From positions 248,001 to 312,000 of the forward strand of contig CAWCIY010000003.1 of NCBI GenBank assembly GCA_963795715.1: a stretch of 64,000 nucleotides of DNA, given 5' to 3'. The notes below the pieces were generated by a model. The model saw only the letters and a list, made by a program, of their open reading frames with translations. It made no database searches and was not told the origin of the DNA. This document shows positions 9,358-18,003 of the stretch, piece after piece; positions within the stretch are counted from its first letter, which is position 1, and every line of letters begins with the position of its first letter. Source of the stretch: JAFEDN01 sp963795715. Its GTDB lineage: Bacteria > Pseudomonadota > Gammaproteobacteria > Coxiellales > Coxiellaceae. The position numbers and the translations under genes were made by a program.

Positions 9358-9750
9358 GATCACTATCACAAAAAGAAAACCCTGACTTCATTGTAAGTAA
9401 TGCTTTAAAGTTGCAGTCCGGGGCAGTCCAGTTCCCTAATAGCGGATATTGGTCTAATAGGCCAAGAGAAGAAGCGCCATTTTCGATTAGAGATGACATT
9501 AAACAGTAAGTGGACTTAATATTCTCCGCTGTTTGCTTTGATGAATCTGAAAGAATTAGTTGCGCGCTGAGTACGAGCGGTGTGCTTGTTTCCGTTTTTT
9601 TATCTCTAAATTCTCCATTTACCAAATCAATTCTATCCTTCTGACTTTTTATTTCAGCCAAAAAATGCATTAATCCTGAAGATTGATTGTCCCTTATCAG
9701 ATGGTATAATTGATTAGATAGTGCTTTCAATATTACTGGAGAATTGATCT
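9347..9750 (-). pseudogene. Severed 3' end of the OTU-domain gene
   Basis: An open frame with no good start of its own. It is open right up to the IS3-family boundary at 9751. If the IS (9751-10996) is removed without leaving extra bases, the large gene at 10997-15248 continues in frame through TQINSPVILKALSNQLYH into this piece, giving one frame of 1551 codons before the stop. The piece carries an ankyrin-like segment (TPLVLSAQLILSDSSKQTAENIKSTYCLMSSLIENGASSLGLLDQYPLLG) and ends at a good terminator, as the true end of a transcription unit should. The original protein therefore probably had a C-terminal ankyrin-like tail that is now lost. Confidence 0.75.
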
Positions 9751-9769
9751 TGCAACAATTTTTTAGACA

Positions 9770-10630
9770 CTATGAACAGAGGGCTTGTTGATAATACCGT
9801 CGCTCGAACTCTACGGGAGATAAATAGCCTACCGTAGAATGTCGGCGCTGGTTATTATAAAACACTTCCACATATTCAAAAATACTACGCATAGCTTGTT
9901 CTCGACTATCATAACGCTCAAAATAAATCCATTCGGTTTTTAGCGTATGAAAAAAACTTTCAGCCACTGCGTTGTCATAACAATTCCCTGTGCCGCTCAT
10001 GCTGCAAATAATATTATTTCTTGTCAGCAGCGCTTGAAAAACCTCACTCGTATACTGGCATCCCCGATCAGAATGATGCTGTAAACCACTGTCTGGTTGG
10101 CGTCGCCATAAAGCTTGCTCTAATGCCCTCAATACCAGAGCTGTATGCAATGATTTATCCATCGCTAAACCCACGACCTTACGTGAAAATAAATCCAATA
10201 CCACCGCCACGTAAAGCCATCCCTCCAGAGTCCTCACATATGTCACGTCCGCCACCCATTTTTCATTTGGCGCTGGGGCCGTAAAATCCTGCTCTAGCAA
10301 ATTAGGTGCAGCAGTCCTTCGGCTAGACAGGGTGGTGGTGGTCCTGAATAAACGCCGCATTTTGGCGGACAATCCACACTTCCTCATGAGTCGGGCTACG
10401 CGAGGCCGGCTGCATTTAAATCCTTGTTCCTTTAATTCGGCATGCATTCGAGGACTTCCATAAGTTTCACGACTGGTTTGAAAAATTCGGCGCAAAGCTT
10501 CTAACAACACCTCATTTTCTTGTTGCCTTTGGCTCGGCTTCCGCCCGCAAAAATCATAATAACCACTCCGCGAAACTCCAAACGTTTTTGCCATATCTTC
10601 TATCGTCCAATTCACCGACTGTTGCTGCAT
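9770..10630 (-). CDS. IS3-family transposase OrfB (DDE integrase domain)
   Basis: The catalytic half of an IS3 transposase. An HTH_21-like region comes first (ETYGSPRMHAELKEQGFKCSRPRVARLMRKCGL), then the rve/DDE domain with D128 (WVADVTYV), D188 (HHSDRGCQY) and E224 (NAVAESFFHTLK), and a terminal RRHSTVGYLSPVEFE motif. It is normally made as a fusion to OrfA by -1 frameshifting rather than from its own start. All catalytic residues are present, so the element may be active. Confidence 0.93.
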   Translation of the reverse strand: MQQQSVNWTIEDMAKTFGVSRSGYYDFCGRKPSQRQQENEVLLEALRRIFQTSRETYGSPRMHAELKEQGFKCSRPRVARLMRKCGLSAKMRRLFRTTTTLSSRRTAAPNLLEQDFTAPAPNEKWVADVTYVRTLEGWLYVAVVLDLFSRKVVGLAMDKSLHTALVLRALEQALWRRQPDSGLQHHSDRGCQYTSEVFQALLTRNNIICSMSGTGNCYDNAVAESFFHTLKTEWIYFERYDSREQAMRSIFEYVEVFYNNQRRHSTVGYLSPVEFERRYYQQALCS

Positions 10631-10647
10631 AAACTCATATTTTTGTT

Positions 10648-10935
10648 TTACGGTGACGAAAATATGGCCATGGCTTTTTTTAATATATCTCGCTCTCGAC
10701 GCAGTATTTCATTTTCCCGTTCTAATTTCCGGAGGCGGTCATCCTCTGGTTTTAGATATCCACTGCCTGGAAATACACTTTTTTCACCATGCGCTCTGAT
10801 TTCTCGAATCCATCTTTCGAGGGTAGAATAACCAACCTCTAAATCCTGGCTCACTTGCTTAACCGTTAATTTACCTTCATGGACTAAACGTACAGCATTT
10901 AACTTAAAATCTTTATCAAATTTCTTCTTTGCCAT
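10648..10935 (-). CDS. IS3-family transposase OrfA (helix-turn-helix)
   Basis: A 95-aa DNA-binding subunit. The N-terminal helix-turn-helix is FKLNAVRLVHEGKLTVKQVSQDLEVGYSTLERWIREI, and a leucine-zipper-like segment follows (DRLRKLERENEILRRERDILKKAMAIF). Near its end lies an A7 run where the ribosome can shift into the OrfB frame. Its start overlaps the displaced stop codon of the OTU gene. Confidence 0.92.
   Translation of the reverse strand: MAKKKFDKDFKLNAVRLVHEGKLTVKQVSQDLEVGYSTLERWIREIRAHGEKSVFPGSGYLKPEDDRLRKLERENEILRRERDILKKAMAIFSSP
10675..10681 (-). other. Probable programmed -1 frameshift site of the IS3 element
   Basis: On the coding strand the run reads TTAAAAAAAGCC, an A7G slippery sequence. 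A -1 shift here turns ILKKAMAIFSSP into ILKKSHGHIFVTVKQKYEFMQQQ and joins OrfA to OrfB without a stop. This is the known expression strategy of the IS3 family. Confidence 0.7.
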
Positions 10936-13900
10936 TACACACCTCTTTTTTTGTCGTTATTATACCTCTGTTCGGTGTGTCCGTTGAATTGTAGCAGGGT
11001 CAAATATGAAAAAAATGCCGAAGAATATCTCGTTTTAGATGGGACCGAAGTAGAATCACTTTGTCCCTCTGGAGTGAAGGGTCCCATTTTACGTTTTCTG
11101 GATGGAGATACAGAGCTTCCCTCTGATGAAGAACTAGAGACGTTTTCTCTTTTTTTATGGACCTGAGCCTTTCTCAAAGCTATTTCTTGATACACCTCTT
11201 CTGGTACTTGGTTACGGGGTAAAATGTAAGCAGGTTCATGCTGGGTCATTATCACTCTCTCAAAGTGATCGCCGCCATTAAATTGAACTCCTACCTTGGA
11301 TAAACCCCCTGGATTTAATATTAATGGCACAGCACCTGGACCAGGATAATATAAAACTTCCACTTTAAAAATATGTGCAATGATACTCAACTCAGAAGGT
11401 AATAACCAAGTAGACGGCCTACCGATGAAATCGGCGTATTCCTTTATAATATCCTTCGACTCCAATATCTTATAATCCCAATCAAGGGCTGCATTTTGCC
11501 CCTCATTATATTCTTTAAAAGCCTCATGTAAAGTCGGCAAAGAACCGATTTCTTTATATAATTTCCCATTATTTTTGTTTAACGCATCATAAAATTGTGC
11601 GCGGAACAACGATAATTTAGGATCATGATTGTCTTTAATATATTTGATAATACTTGGGTATTGCTGTAAAACTTTTTCAAATTGAAGCCAAAAAGCGAAA
11701 GACGCATATTTTTGATCGGATAAAAACTCTTGATAAGTTTTTATCAGCTTTTGACTCGCTATCCCAATATTTCGACCTGACATGATTAATTCTTTAACAC
11801 CGTCCATAATTAGTTTCTTTAACGGCTCCTTAATCTCTTTATTAACTATAGCATCGCTGATCTCCTTTCTTTTTTCTTCAATATCGGAACAGCGAAACTG
11901 CTTGAAATCCTCGTTCCATTTTCCCAAGATCGCATGTAAAGCACAATCCCCACCACCTGCAGTTCCAGCAATAATAAACGAGAACGTAGGCAGATTATCA
12001 AATTTTAAACGCTTAAATTTATTAGCATCAAGTTCATGAATCAGTTGCCATTCTTCTTTTTCACGCGGATCATAAAAAGCGAATACATTTCCTTTCTTTA
12101 TTAAAATGGGCTTTCCTTGGAATGTTTTATTCTTTTGCAAAAATCCCTTTATTGTTGATTTCGTTATTTCTTGGGTTTTGTCCAGGCGCATTAACACAAG
12201 GTCATATTGGTTAGGCATTCCGAAATTTAGCGAAGAAAGGTCATCTTGTTTATTTTTTTTGGGAGTAGTCGGCGCTGGCTTAGGGGGGATACCAAAATCT
12301 GCCGTGGGAAACAATAACATTCTCAGCTTCTCCAAATACTCAAAAGTATAATCTATTATCGGATAATCCGCTCTAAGTCTCTTGTTTTCATGTTCCTGCT
12401 TCGCTTTAACTATTTTTCTTGCTAAAAAAACTTCCACTTGAGAAAAGCCAGCCAACAAGCTGCCAGTCAGTACTGAATAAATAAATTCATCGCTATTTTT
12501 TTCATGATCCGGATTTTTTAAATAGGTTATAAACCGATCTTTTTCCCATAAAGCACTTTGGAGTAAATATCGCATAGTTTGATTGACAGTATATTCTCTG
12601 CGGAAAGCAAGTGCGGCAAAAGCGTTAATAAGCACAAAAAATGTTTCTAATTTCCGTACCGCCTGCTCTAAAGACGAATTTTTTATTTCTACAGCTTCGA
12701 TTATTTTTCTAGTTAAAATAGATCTTACATTCATGCTACCGGCATCATCATGATAACGTGTCAGATATTCTTGAATGATTTGATCATCACTGAGAGCTTT
12801 ATCCTCTTTATCGACTGCTAATAATTCTACTCGTTTTTCTTCACGTTCACAGAATGCTAATTGGTGCTGTATTCGAACAAAGCGAGGGTTAATATAAGTA
12901 TCCAATAAAGCTTGAAGTTCGCGTCGTTTTACCCATCCCTCTCTAGCATTCATGGCACGATTAAGCTGTATATTTGCAGAATTCCTCAAAGGCCCTATAG
13001 CCTTTAGTTCATTCCTCCCCCCTAAAAACAAGGCAAGATTACCAATTAAACCAACACCTGGAATTGCCGTAACATTCATCATTTCACTTACGTCGTTGTT
13101 TAAGGTAGCTATTTTTTCGTCAAAGTCTCGTGTCTGAGCTATATACAACTGATTTAATTCATCAAAGTTTACCTCTGCTAATCGACCTCGAGTAGTGTCT
13201 TGAAAAGTTTGTAATTCTGTGAATAAAGCTTGTTGTTTTACAGTCTCCTGTTTTCTAAATAATAATTCTTGATGCCACGGGTAATTTTTTTCTAATACTC
13301 TCGCACGTAATTTACGCATCCGTTCTACATCGTCTTTATCATCAGGAAAAGCGTGACATAAAACAATTGATACGACCTGTTTTTTAATTTCAATCAGAGC
13401 CTCGTGATAACCTTGCAAAAGGCGGTGAAATAATGGCCAATTTACTTTTATTTGTTTAATAAGGTCTTCTGCTTGTTTGCCTGCTGAAACAATGTCACGG
13501 AATCGGGGTACTTGTTTATCATCAGGAGCATGCTGAACAGCCATCTGCATAAAGTTAATAAAATCAATCACGCGCATAGACCACGCTGATGGGTTAATGA
13601 TGGGTGCTTTAACCTCGATATTAACTTTAAGAGCACGCACAAATCCTGCTAAAGGATTAATGTTTTCTTCAATACCGTTAGCCACTATGCTTTCGGCAAG
13701 TTTGTGAAAAGAGGCCATATCAATAGTTACGGGTGATTCTAATGCACCTGCCAGAGTGGTTAAGTTTACACCATTTATACTCGACACAAAAAATCCAAAA
13801 TTTTTCTGATAACATTGCTTACTCATTTTTGACTCTGAATGATCGCGTAGCATACTCAATATTCTGCCTGCTTCCACTTTATAATTTTGTGTATAACTTT

Positions 13901-15248
13901 CTTTGAAATATACTTTATTTTCAGAACGAGACTCGCGCATATCTCGATGAATATCCTGACCCTGATCGTTTATTTTCTGCAATATTGTTAGTAATTGCCG
14001 ATGTCGATGCTGTTGCATTTTTTCTAAAAAATCTAAACCTAATAAAGTGGTTTCACGAACCCCCTCTATATTTTTTAAAATAATCCCAAATCCCTGACGC
14101 ATTTCTTGGCGCATTGCGTTCATCTGCTCTGAAATATTTCTTAAGCTGTTGTTGAGACCTTCCATAATTTCCAAATAAGGCCCATGACTACTTTTTTGAG
14201 AGTCATCGCCAAAAAGTGAATATAATCCATAACATCCTGCCGCAACTGCTCCCAATGGCCCCAAAAGCGCCATAGAGAATCCGCTTTGAATTACAGTCTG
14301 AGTTAGCGTGATGAACTTCTGTCCCAAACTGATCGTGTTAACACCGACGTTTACTAGAAACCCGAGCTTTCTACCTGATTCTTCGCCAATAATGCCGGTT
14401 TTTACGCCAACATCTATAAAATTGGCAATGCCGCCTAAAGCAACAGCGTATTTGTCTAATTTTTGACTATGAATAGTTAACAATAAGCATTGCTTATGTT
14501 TCTCAAGCTCTTCCTTCATCTCTTCAATTGCATATCTATCGGGATCAGGCTTTAGCTCTTCTTGTCTAATTTTGGCATACTGTAGCTGATATTTTTTTTG
14601 AAAAGATCCCGATTCTTTTGCTATTTGATCCTGTAACTGAGCAATATCTTGTATCAAAATCGCAACACTTTTCTGATCTTCTGCAGAAAAACCAAACTGC
14701 ACTTCCTTGAGTGTGGCGGTAATCACTTCGCTCCATTTTGGAATAGAATGTGTTGTACTGTTAGGAAATCCTACTTCCGTTGTCAGTGACTGCAATCCTT
14801 GGCGGGTTTGCTGAAGCGCATCAGCGGTTCTACTCATTTTTTCAGCTAAGATGGGATTAAATAACGCAAATGAATCAGAGGTTTGTTTTGCTTCCTCGCA
14901 AAATCCATTCAGAGTGCGAGAAAAATATTGATTGAAACGATAAATGAGACTTCTAGTTTGTTCGCTTTCAGGCAAATGGGGAATCTGCGTGACCACTTCT
15001 CTCAACAATGCTTTATTAAATTCCAAAGAGCCAGATTGCGTGAGTTCACCAGTATGGAGTCTTGCTTGATTTATTACCTCATTCATACGGGTAAATATTT
15101 CGGGAAATTCAGGCTGATAGTCTCTCTGAGCTTTCGCATAGAATGAGAGAAAATCTGTGCCGACCCCAGGAATATCCAGTCTAGCAAAGTTTATACCTGA
15201 TTCCGCCAAAGAGTCTGAAATAACTTTTTCATTACCATCATGGTGCAT
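10935..15248 (-). CDS. Giant OTU-like cysteine protease domain protein, 3' end disrupted by IS3
   Basis: A 1437-aa frame starting at an ATG with AGGAGG eight bases upstream. The first 350 residues are helical with predicted coiled coil around 210-260 and an Ala/Gly-rich hydrophobic patch around 305-350 (SGFSMALLGPLGAVAAGCYGLYSLFG). The middle is helical and charged. Near the C-terminus an OTU deubiquitinase-like domain can be seen: the catalytic block AGTAGGGDCALHAIL with Cys1102, a helix-strand block STWLLPSELSIIAHIFKVEVLYY, and the histidine block FNGGDHFERV with His1328. OTU enzymes cleave ubiquitin chains, and intracellular bacteria use them as secreted effectors; that role here is inferred. 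The last about 20 residues (from LLQFNGHTEQ) are encoded by the IS3 end, so the natural C-terminus has been replaced. Confidence 0.75.
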   Translation of the reverse strand: MHHDGNEKVISDSLAESGINFARLDIPGVGTDFLSFYAKAQRDYQPEFPEIFTRMNEVINQARLHTGELTQSGSLEFNKALLREVVTQIPHLPESEQTRSLIYRFNQYFSRTLNGFCEEAKQTSDSFALFNPILAEKMSRTADALQQTRQGLQSLTTEVGFPNSTTHSIPKWSEVITATLKEVQFGFSAEDQKSVAILIQDIAQLQDQIAKESGSFQKKYQLQYAKIRQEELKPDPDRYAIEEMKEELEKHKQCLLLTIHSQKLDKYAVALGGIANFIDVGVKTGIIGEESGRKLGFLVNVGVNTISLGQKFITLTQTVIQSGFSMALLGPLGAVAAGCYGLYSLFGDDSQKSSHGPYLEIMEGLNNSLRNISEQMNAMRQEMRQGFGIILKNIEGVRETTLLGLDFLEKMQQHRHRQLLTILQKINDQGQDIHRDMRESRSENKVYFKESYTQNYKVEAGRILSMLRDHSESKMSKQCYQKNFGFFVSSINGVNLTTLAGALESPVTIDMASFHKLAESIVANGIEENINPLAGFVRALKVNIEVKAPIINPSAWSMRVIDFINFMQMAVQHAPDDKQVPRFRDIVSAGKQAEDLIKQIKVNWPLFHRLLQGYHEALIEIKKQVVSIVLCHAFPDDKDDVERMRKLRARVLEKNYPWHQELLFRKQETVKQQALFTELQTFQDTTRGRLAEVNFDELNQLYIAQTRDFDEKIATLNNDVSEMMNVTAIPGVGLIGNLALFLGGRNELKAIGPLRNSANIQLNRAMNAREGWVKRRELQALLDTYINPRFVRIQHQLAFCEREEKRVELLAVDKEDKALSDDQIIQEYLTRYHDDAGSMNVRSILTRKIIEAVEIKNSSLEQAVRKLETFFVLINAFAALAFRREYTVNQTMRYLLQSALWEKDRFITYLKNPDHEKNSDEFIYSVLTGSLLAGFSQVEVFLARKIVKAKQEHENKRLRADYPIIDYTFEYLEKLRMLLFPTADFGIPPKPAPTTPKKNKQDDLSSLNFGMPNQYDLVLMRLDKTQEITKSTIKGFLQKNKTFQGKPILIKKGNVFAFYDPREKEEWQLIHELDANKFKRLKFDNLPTFSFIIAGTAGGGDCALHAILGKWNEDFKQFRCSDIEEKRKEISDAIVNKEIKEPLKKLIMDGVKELIMSGRNIGIASQKLIKTYQEFLSDQKYASFAFWLQFEKVLQQYPSIIKYIKDNHDPKLSLFRAQFYDALNKNNGKLYKEIGSLPTLHEAFKEYNEGQNAALDWDYKILESKDIIKEYADFIGRPSTWLLPSELSIIAHIFKVEVLYYPGPGAVPLILNPGGLSKVGVQFNGGDHFERVIMTQHEPAYILPRNQVPEEVYQEIALRKAQVHKKRENVSSSSSEGSSVSPSRKRKMGPFTPEGQSDSTSVPSKTRYSSAFFSYLTLLQFNGHTEQRYNNDKKRGV

Positions 15249-15282
15249 TGTTCTACCTCCTGCGGAAGCTAACGTATAAACA

Positions 15283-15724
15283 CCTCATGTAATTTAGTTT
15301 TTTAACTAAAAATCACAAAAATTACAGAGGAGACCTTATGTTATTGGATGATTTTATCATTACAGCCTATTGTTTGATAGACGAAACGTTAAAAAATTTT
15401 CCAGACTCAAAAACTCCGACAAAGAGGATTTAAACCGAATTTATCCGACAGTGAAGTCATGACGATGGAAATTGTGGCTGAGTTTTTAGGGATTGATACC
15501 GACAAAGGAGCTTGGGAATATTTTACCCATAGAAACCGTGATTGGCCAATTGACAGAACGTTTTCATATTGAAAAAATACGGGTACGGAAGCTATGGTAT
15601 TTAACCAATCGCATTGCTCGAAAAGTGCTGGCGCATACCATCGCAGTTTTCATTAATAAACAGCTTGGAAATCTACCTTTGCAGTTTAAATTGTTATTGG
15701 CAGGATCAAAAAGTTGAGAATGGC
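15283..15724 (+). mobile_element. Internally deleted IS982-family element, right copy
   Basis: Mirror copy of the element at 6586-7028. It begins CCTCATGTAATTTAG, encodes MLLDDFIITAYCLIDETLKNFPDS from 15338, loses frame, and ends with the same C-terminal remnant (15493-15717) followed by GTTGAGAATGGC. The shared internal deletion means the two copies descend from one already defective element that was copied, or moved by a transposase supplied in trans. Confidence 0.8.
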
Positions 15725-15759
15725 TTACATTTAACTTCTCTTTGGAATTATAATAACTC

Positions 15760-16701
15760 ATGAAATTCAATATTATCTTTTGTGGCACCCCTGAGTTTGC
15801 AGTCCCCAGCTTGGAAGCTTTGGTTCAATCCCGGCATGAGATTTTGGCTGTATTTACACAACCAGACCGGCCAGCGGGGCGCGGCATGCAACTCACGCCG
15901 AGTGCGGTAAAAAAACGTAGCTTAGAGTTTAATTTACCTATTTATCAACCAGAAAAATTGGATAAAACTGCGCGGCAACAACTTGTTAATTTAAAACCAG
16001 ACTTGTTGGTGGTTGTGGCTTATGGTTTGTTATTGCCAAAAAAAGTGCTGGATATTCCTCGTTTCGGCGCCATCAATGTGCATCCTTCTTTGCTGCCTCG
16101 ATGGCGTGGCGCTACACCGATCCAATCCGCCATTTTAGCTGGAGACAAAGAAACTGGCGTAAGCATAATCCAACTCACCACTCGAATGGATGCCGGTCCC
16201 ATCGTTTATCAAATGGTCCATCCTTTGAACACCCAAGAAACCAGTGGCCAATTACACGATGTGCTAGCACAAGAAGGAGCCAAGGCTTTAATCAACGCCA
16301 TTAACAATTTGACTGAATCTGGTTGGCACGGAGCGGAGCAACTAGAAGCGCAAGCCACTTACACTCAAAAAATTGCTAAAACCGACGCGCAAATAGATTG
16401 GCAGAAACCGGCAGAAGAACTGGCGCGAAGGGTGCGCGCTTTTAATCCTTGGCCGATTGCTTTTACCATTTTAAATGGTAATTTGCTGCGTGTTTGGGAA
16501 GCCCAGGCTTCAACTTATGAAAGCAATCTGCCCCCTGGTACTTTAATTGGATTTGAAAACGGCATTGAAGTTGCCACTGGCAAAGGTACGCTTCGGTTAT
16601 TGACGGTGCAATTATCGGGTGGACGGGCCATATCAGCTAAAGATTTTATCCGCGGTCAAAGTAAACTTTTACAGCCAAAAATCAGTCGATTTGGCAGTTA
16701 A
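15760..16701 (+). CDS. fmt: Methionyl-tRNA formyltransferase
   Basis: Transfers a formyl group from 10-formyl-tetrahydrofolate to Met-tRNAi for translation initiation. The N-terminal formyltransferase domain shows GTPEFAVPSLEAL, FTQPDRPAGRG, the catalytic N106-x-H108 in INVHPSLLPRWRGATPIQ, and D144 in TRMDAGPIV. The C-terminal OB-like domain follows (AFNPWPIAFTILNG...LRVWEAQ). At 313 aa the length is standard. It lies 25 bases after the composite block and would originally have been divergent from dprA. def and rsmB, its usual neighbours, are not in this window. Confidence 0.95.
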   Translation: MKFNIIFCGTPEFAVPSLEALVQSRHEILAVFTQPDRPAGRGMQLTPSAVKKRSLEFNLPIYQPEKLDKTARQQLVNLKPDLLVVVAYGLLLPKKVLDIPRFGAINVHPSLLPRWRGATPIQSAILAGDKETGVSIIQLTTRMDAGPIVYQMVHPLNTQETSGQLHDVLAQEGAKALINAINNLTESGWHGAEQLEAQATYTQKIAKTDAQIDWQKPAEELARRVRAFNPWPIAFTILNGNLLRVWEAQASTYESNLPPGTLIGFENGIEVATGKGTLRLLTVQLSGGRAISAKDFIRGQSKLLQPKISRFGS

Positions 16702-16786
16702 AAAATATTGTACATTTAAGTCATTTGTGATAAATTAAACATATAATCGTTGTTGAACTACTGTAAATTAATTAAAAGGATTTGCT

Positions 16787-16998
16787 ATGTCCAAAAACAT
16801 CGATCTTAACTTAAATGTATCACCGGATTTTTACAATTTATTAGACCAACTCGCAGAAAATTCACATTCTTCTTAAAGGGGAAGTCTTAAAAAAATCCAG
16901 TTTTGTTAAATTTAATTATGGAAGAAAAAAAAGAAGGTCATAAAATCGGCATACTAGGCAAAGATGATCAAGTTTTAAAAGAGATTGTGAACCTTTAA
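16787..16998 (+). pseudogene. Ribbon-helix-helix antitoxin-like gene, frameshifted
   Basis: Starts MSKNIDLNLNVSPDFYNLLDQLAENSHSS after an AAAAGGA ribosome binding site and then hits a stop. Dropping one T near 16873 continues it as KGEVLKK, and after a further shift the frame ends with MEEKKEGHKIGILGKDDQVLKEIVNL. The rebuilt product of about 70 aa resembles the CopG/VapB-like ribbon-helix-helix proteins in which LLxxLAxxxxxSKxEVLRKA precedes GxKIGI. It is followed at once by a small membrane protein gene, and the 3' part of this pair is repeated exactly at 34505-34780. At least two frame losses make it a decayed copy. Confidence 0.55.
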
Positions 16999-17209
16999 AA
17001 TGTCCCAGACAGTAGACATTGGAAGTCTTGTTAATTCCGGAATGGGTGTCAGTATTAATTCTTCTCAGAAAGAAGATCCCAAAGACGCTAGAATCAGAAG
17101 ATTCAAAGACATTACCTTATTTTTGACAACACTTTTTATGTTCATTTTTATATTTGGATTTTGTTCTTTCGTCATTTTTAGTCCTCACTTTAGCTCAGAT
17201 TTCCAAAAA
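16901..17209 (+). repeat. Two-gene cassette repeat, copy A
   Basis: Bases 16901-17176 are identical to 34505-34780 over 276 positions. The next matching block 17179-17209 (TAGTCCTCACTTTAGCTCAG...) is found again at 35749-35779, so in copy B a 968-base segment has been inserted at this point. Copy A is contiguous here but is cut off downstream by an ISAs1 remnant. Confidence 0.85.
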
Positions 17210-17248
17210 AAAAGAAAATCAACCCACTTTATATCAGGATGTGGATAA
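17000..17248 (+). pseudogene. Small membrane protein, truncated copy A
   Basis: Encodes MSQTVDIGSLVNSGMGVSINSSQKEDPK followed by a basic stretch and one strongly hydrophobic segment (ITLFLTTLFMFIFIFGFCSFVIF). After SPHFSSDFQK the frame runs into sequence from an ISAs1 transposase gene and stops soon after. Copy B keeps a different continuation (WAMAIDGSIASGLLSHIITKKNFP), so the intact protein was probably about 95 aa with a second hydrophobic segment. It starts one base after the preceding gene's stop, so the two were cotranscribed. Function unknown. Confidence 0.55.
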
Positions 17249-17490
17249 TATTTTTTTAAAAGCAGAACAAGGAGAAAAAAAATATAAAAAAATGATTCAT
17301 AAACAAAAAATAGAAAAAGTTAACGGTCATGGCCGATTAGAAACGCGAAGATATACTTTAATTATGCCTCGAGAACAACAAGCATTTGGAATTCGTTGGC
17401 CTCATTTAGAAGGGATTGGGAATGGTTGAGGTTAAGCGAACAACCAATAATCAAACAGAATATTCAAAACGATTTTTTCTAACGAGCTTA
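17210..17490 (+). pseudogene. ISAs1-family transposase fragment
   Basis: The translated pieces KENQPTLYQDV...GEKKYKKMIHKQKIEKVNGHGRLETRRYTLI and, one frame over, VEVKRTTNNQTEYSKRFFLTSL match the middle of the complete ISAs1 transposase at 37468-38619. A further match, NRFMQAVRKHWNVEINL, occurs at 17735-17794. The reading frame is broken and both ends of the IS are missing. Confidence 0.8.
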
Positions 17491-17539
17491 GATGATGGAT
17501 ATGAAGTTTATTTAATGTCAGATTTGCCCAAAGGAGGCG

Positions 17540-17800
17540 ATGCCAGAAAAAGGTAAAATTTACGTAGAGCAAAATGGAGAACAATTACATTATATTTTAC
17601 AGGCTCCTAGTGGAGATAAAGTGGATTCTATTCTCGATATTAAAATCGCTAATTTCAATAGGAAAACTTTGATGGAATCAAAACGACGTATTTTAGCAGA
17701 AACAGAGAAACGGGGACACACTCTGAGAGATCAAGATATCAATCGATTTATGCAAGCCGTTCGTAAACATTGGAACGTTGAAATTAATCTTCAGGAGTAG
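17540..17800 (+). pseudogene. Chimeric fragment: effector-like segment fused to ISAs1 tail
   Basis: An 86-codon frame whose first about 65 residues (MPEKGKIYVEQNGEQLHYILQAPSGDKVDSILDIKI...KRGHTLRDQDI) do not belong to a transposase. They resemble the short KGxIYVExNGxQLxYxLxxPSG segments seen in Legionella-type effector proteins, as recalled from general knowledge and not tested. The last 17 residues return to ISAs1 sequence. The unit therefore sits inside the decayed ISAs1 gene and replaces part of it. No start signal is visible and it is probably not expressed as a real protein. Confidence 0.4.
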
Positions 17801-18003
17801 ATGAAAATAATTCTAGCTATGGTCTACCCACTGATCAAGCACGGTCTGCACAGCAAATTCATCAGCTTTATCTTTGGTGGAAAGAAAAACGTCCTCAGCG
17901 TCCAGACCCCGCTGAAGCGAGCGGCTGGTATGCGTATTGTTGAGGTATTACCCGTCACATGCATTATACTAAATGAATACTTTTTGCTATAGCGTTCTAA
18001 AAG
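17801..18003. other. Mobile debris before the integrase
   Basis: About 200 bases with no convincing gene. One frame reads YGLPTDQARSAQQIHQLYLWWKEKRPQRPDPAEASGWYAYC before a stop, which looks like the tail of a protein with Trp/Pro-rich character. It cannot be assigned. Confidence 0.3.

Larger units (their letters stand above)
9751..10996 (-). mobile_element. IS3-family insertion sequence
   Basis: The element carries orfA and orfB in the usual overlapping frames. Its imperfect terminal repeats start TGCAACAATTTTTTAGACAC on the left and, inverted, TGCTACAATTCAACGGACAC on the right, giving the TG...CA ends expected of IS3 elements. No 3-5 bp target duplication is visible (TCT on the left, GGG on the right), which suggests later rearrangement or an atypical insertion. 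It interrupts the OTU-domain gene. Confidence 0.85.
6571..15735. mobile_element. Composite-transposon-like block between dprA and fmt
   Basis: Two inverted, 442-443-bp, identically deleted IS982-type elements (6586-7028 and 15283-15724) bound 8.25 kb of accessory genes. The sequence TGGCTTACATTTAAC occurs immediately outside the left copy (6571-6585) and across the right edge (15721-15735). At least the 11 bases TTACATTTAAC lie outside both ends, as a target duplication should. Removing the block leaves a plausible intergenic space of about 110 bases between divergent dprA and fmt. That the whole block moved as a unit is an inference. Confidence 0.6.
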
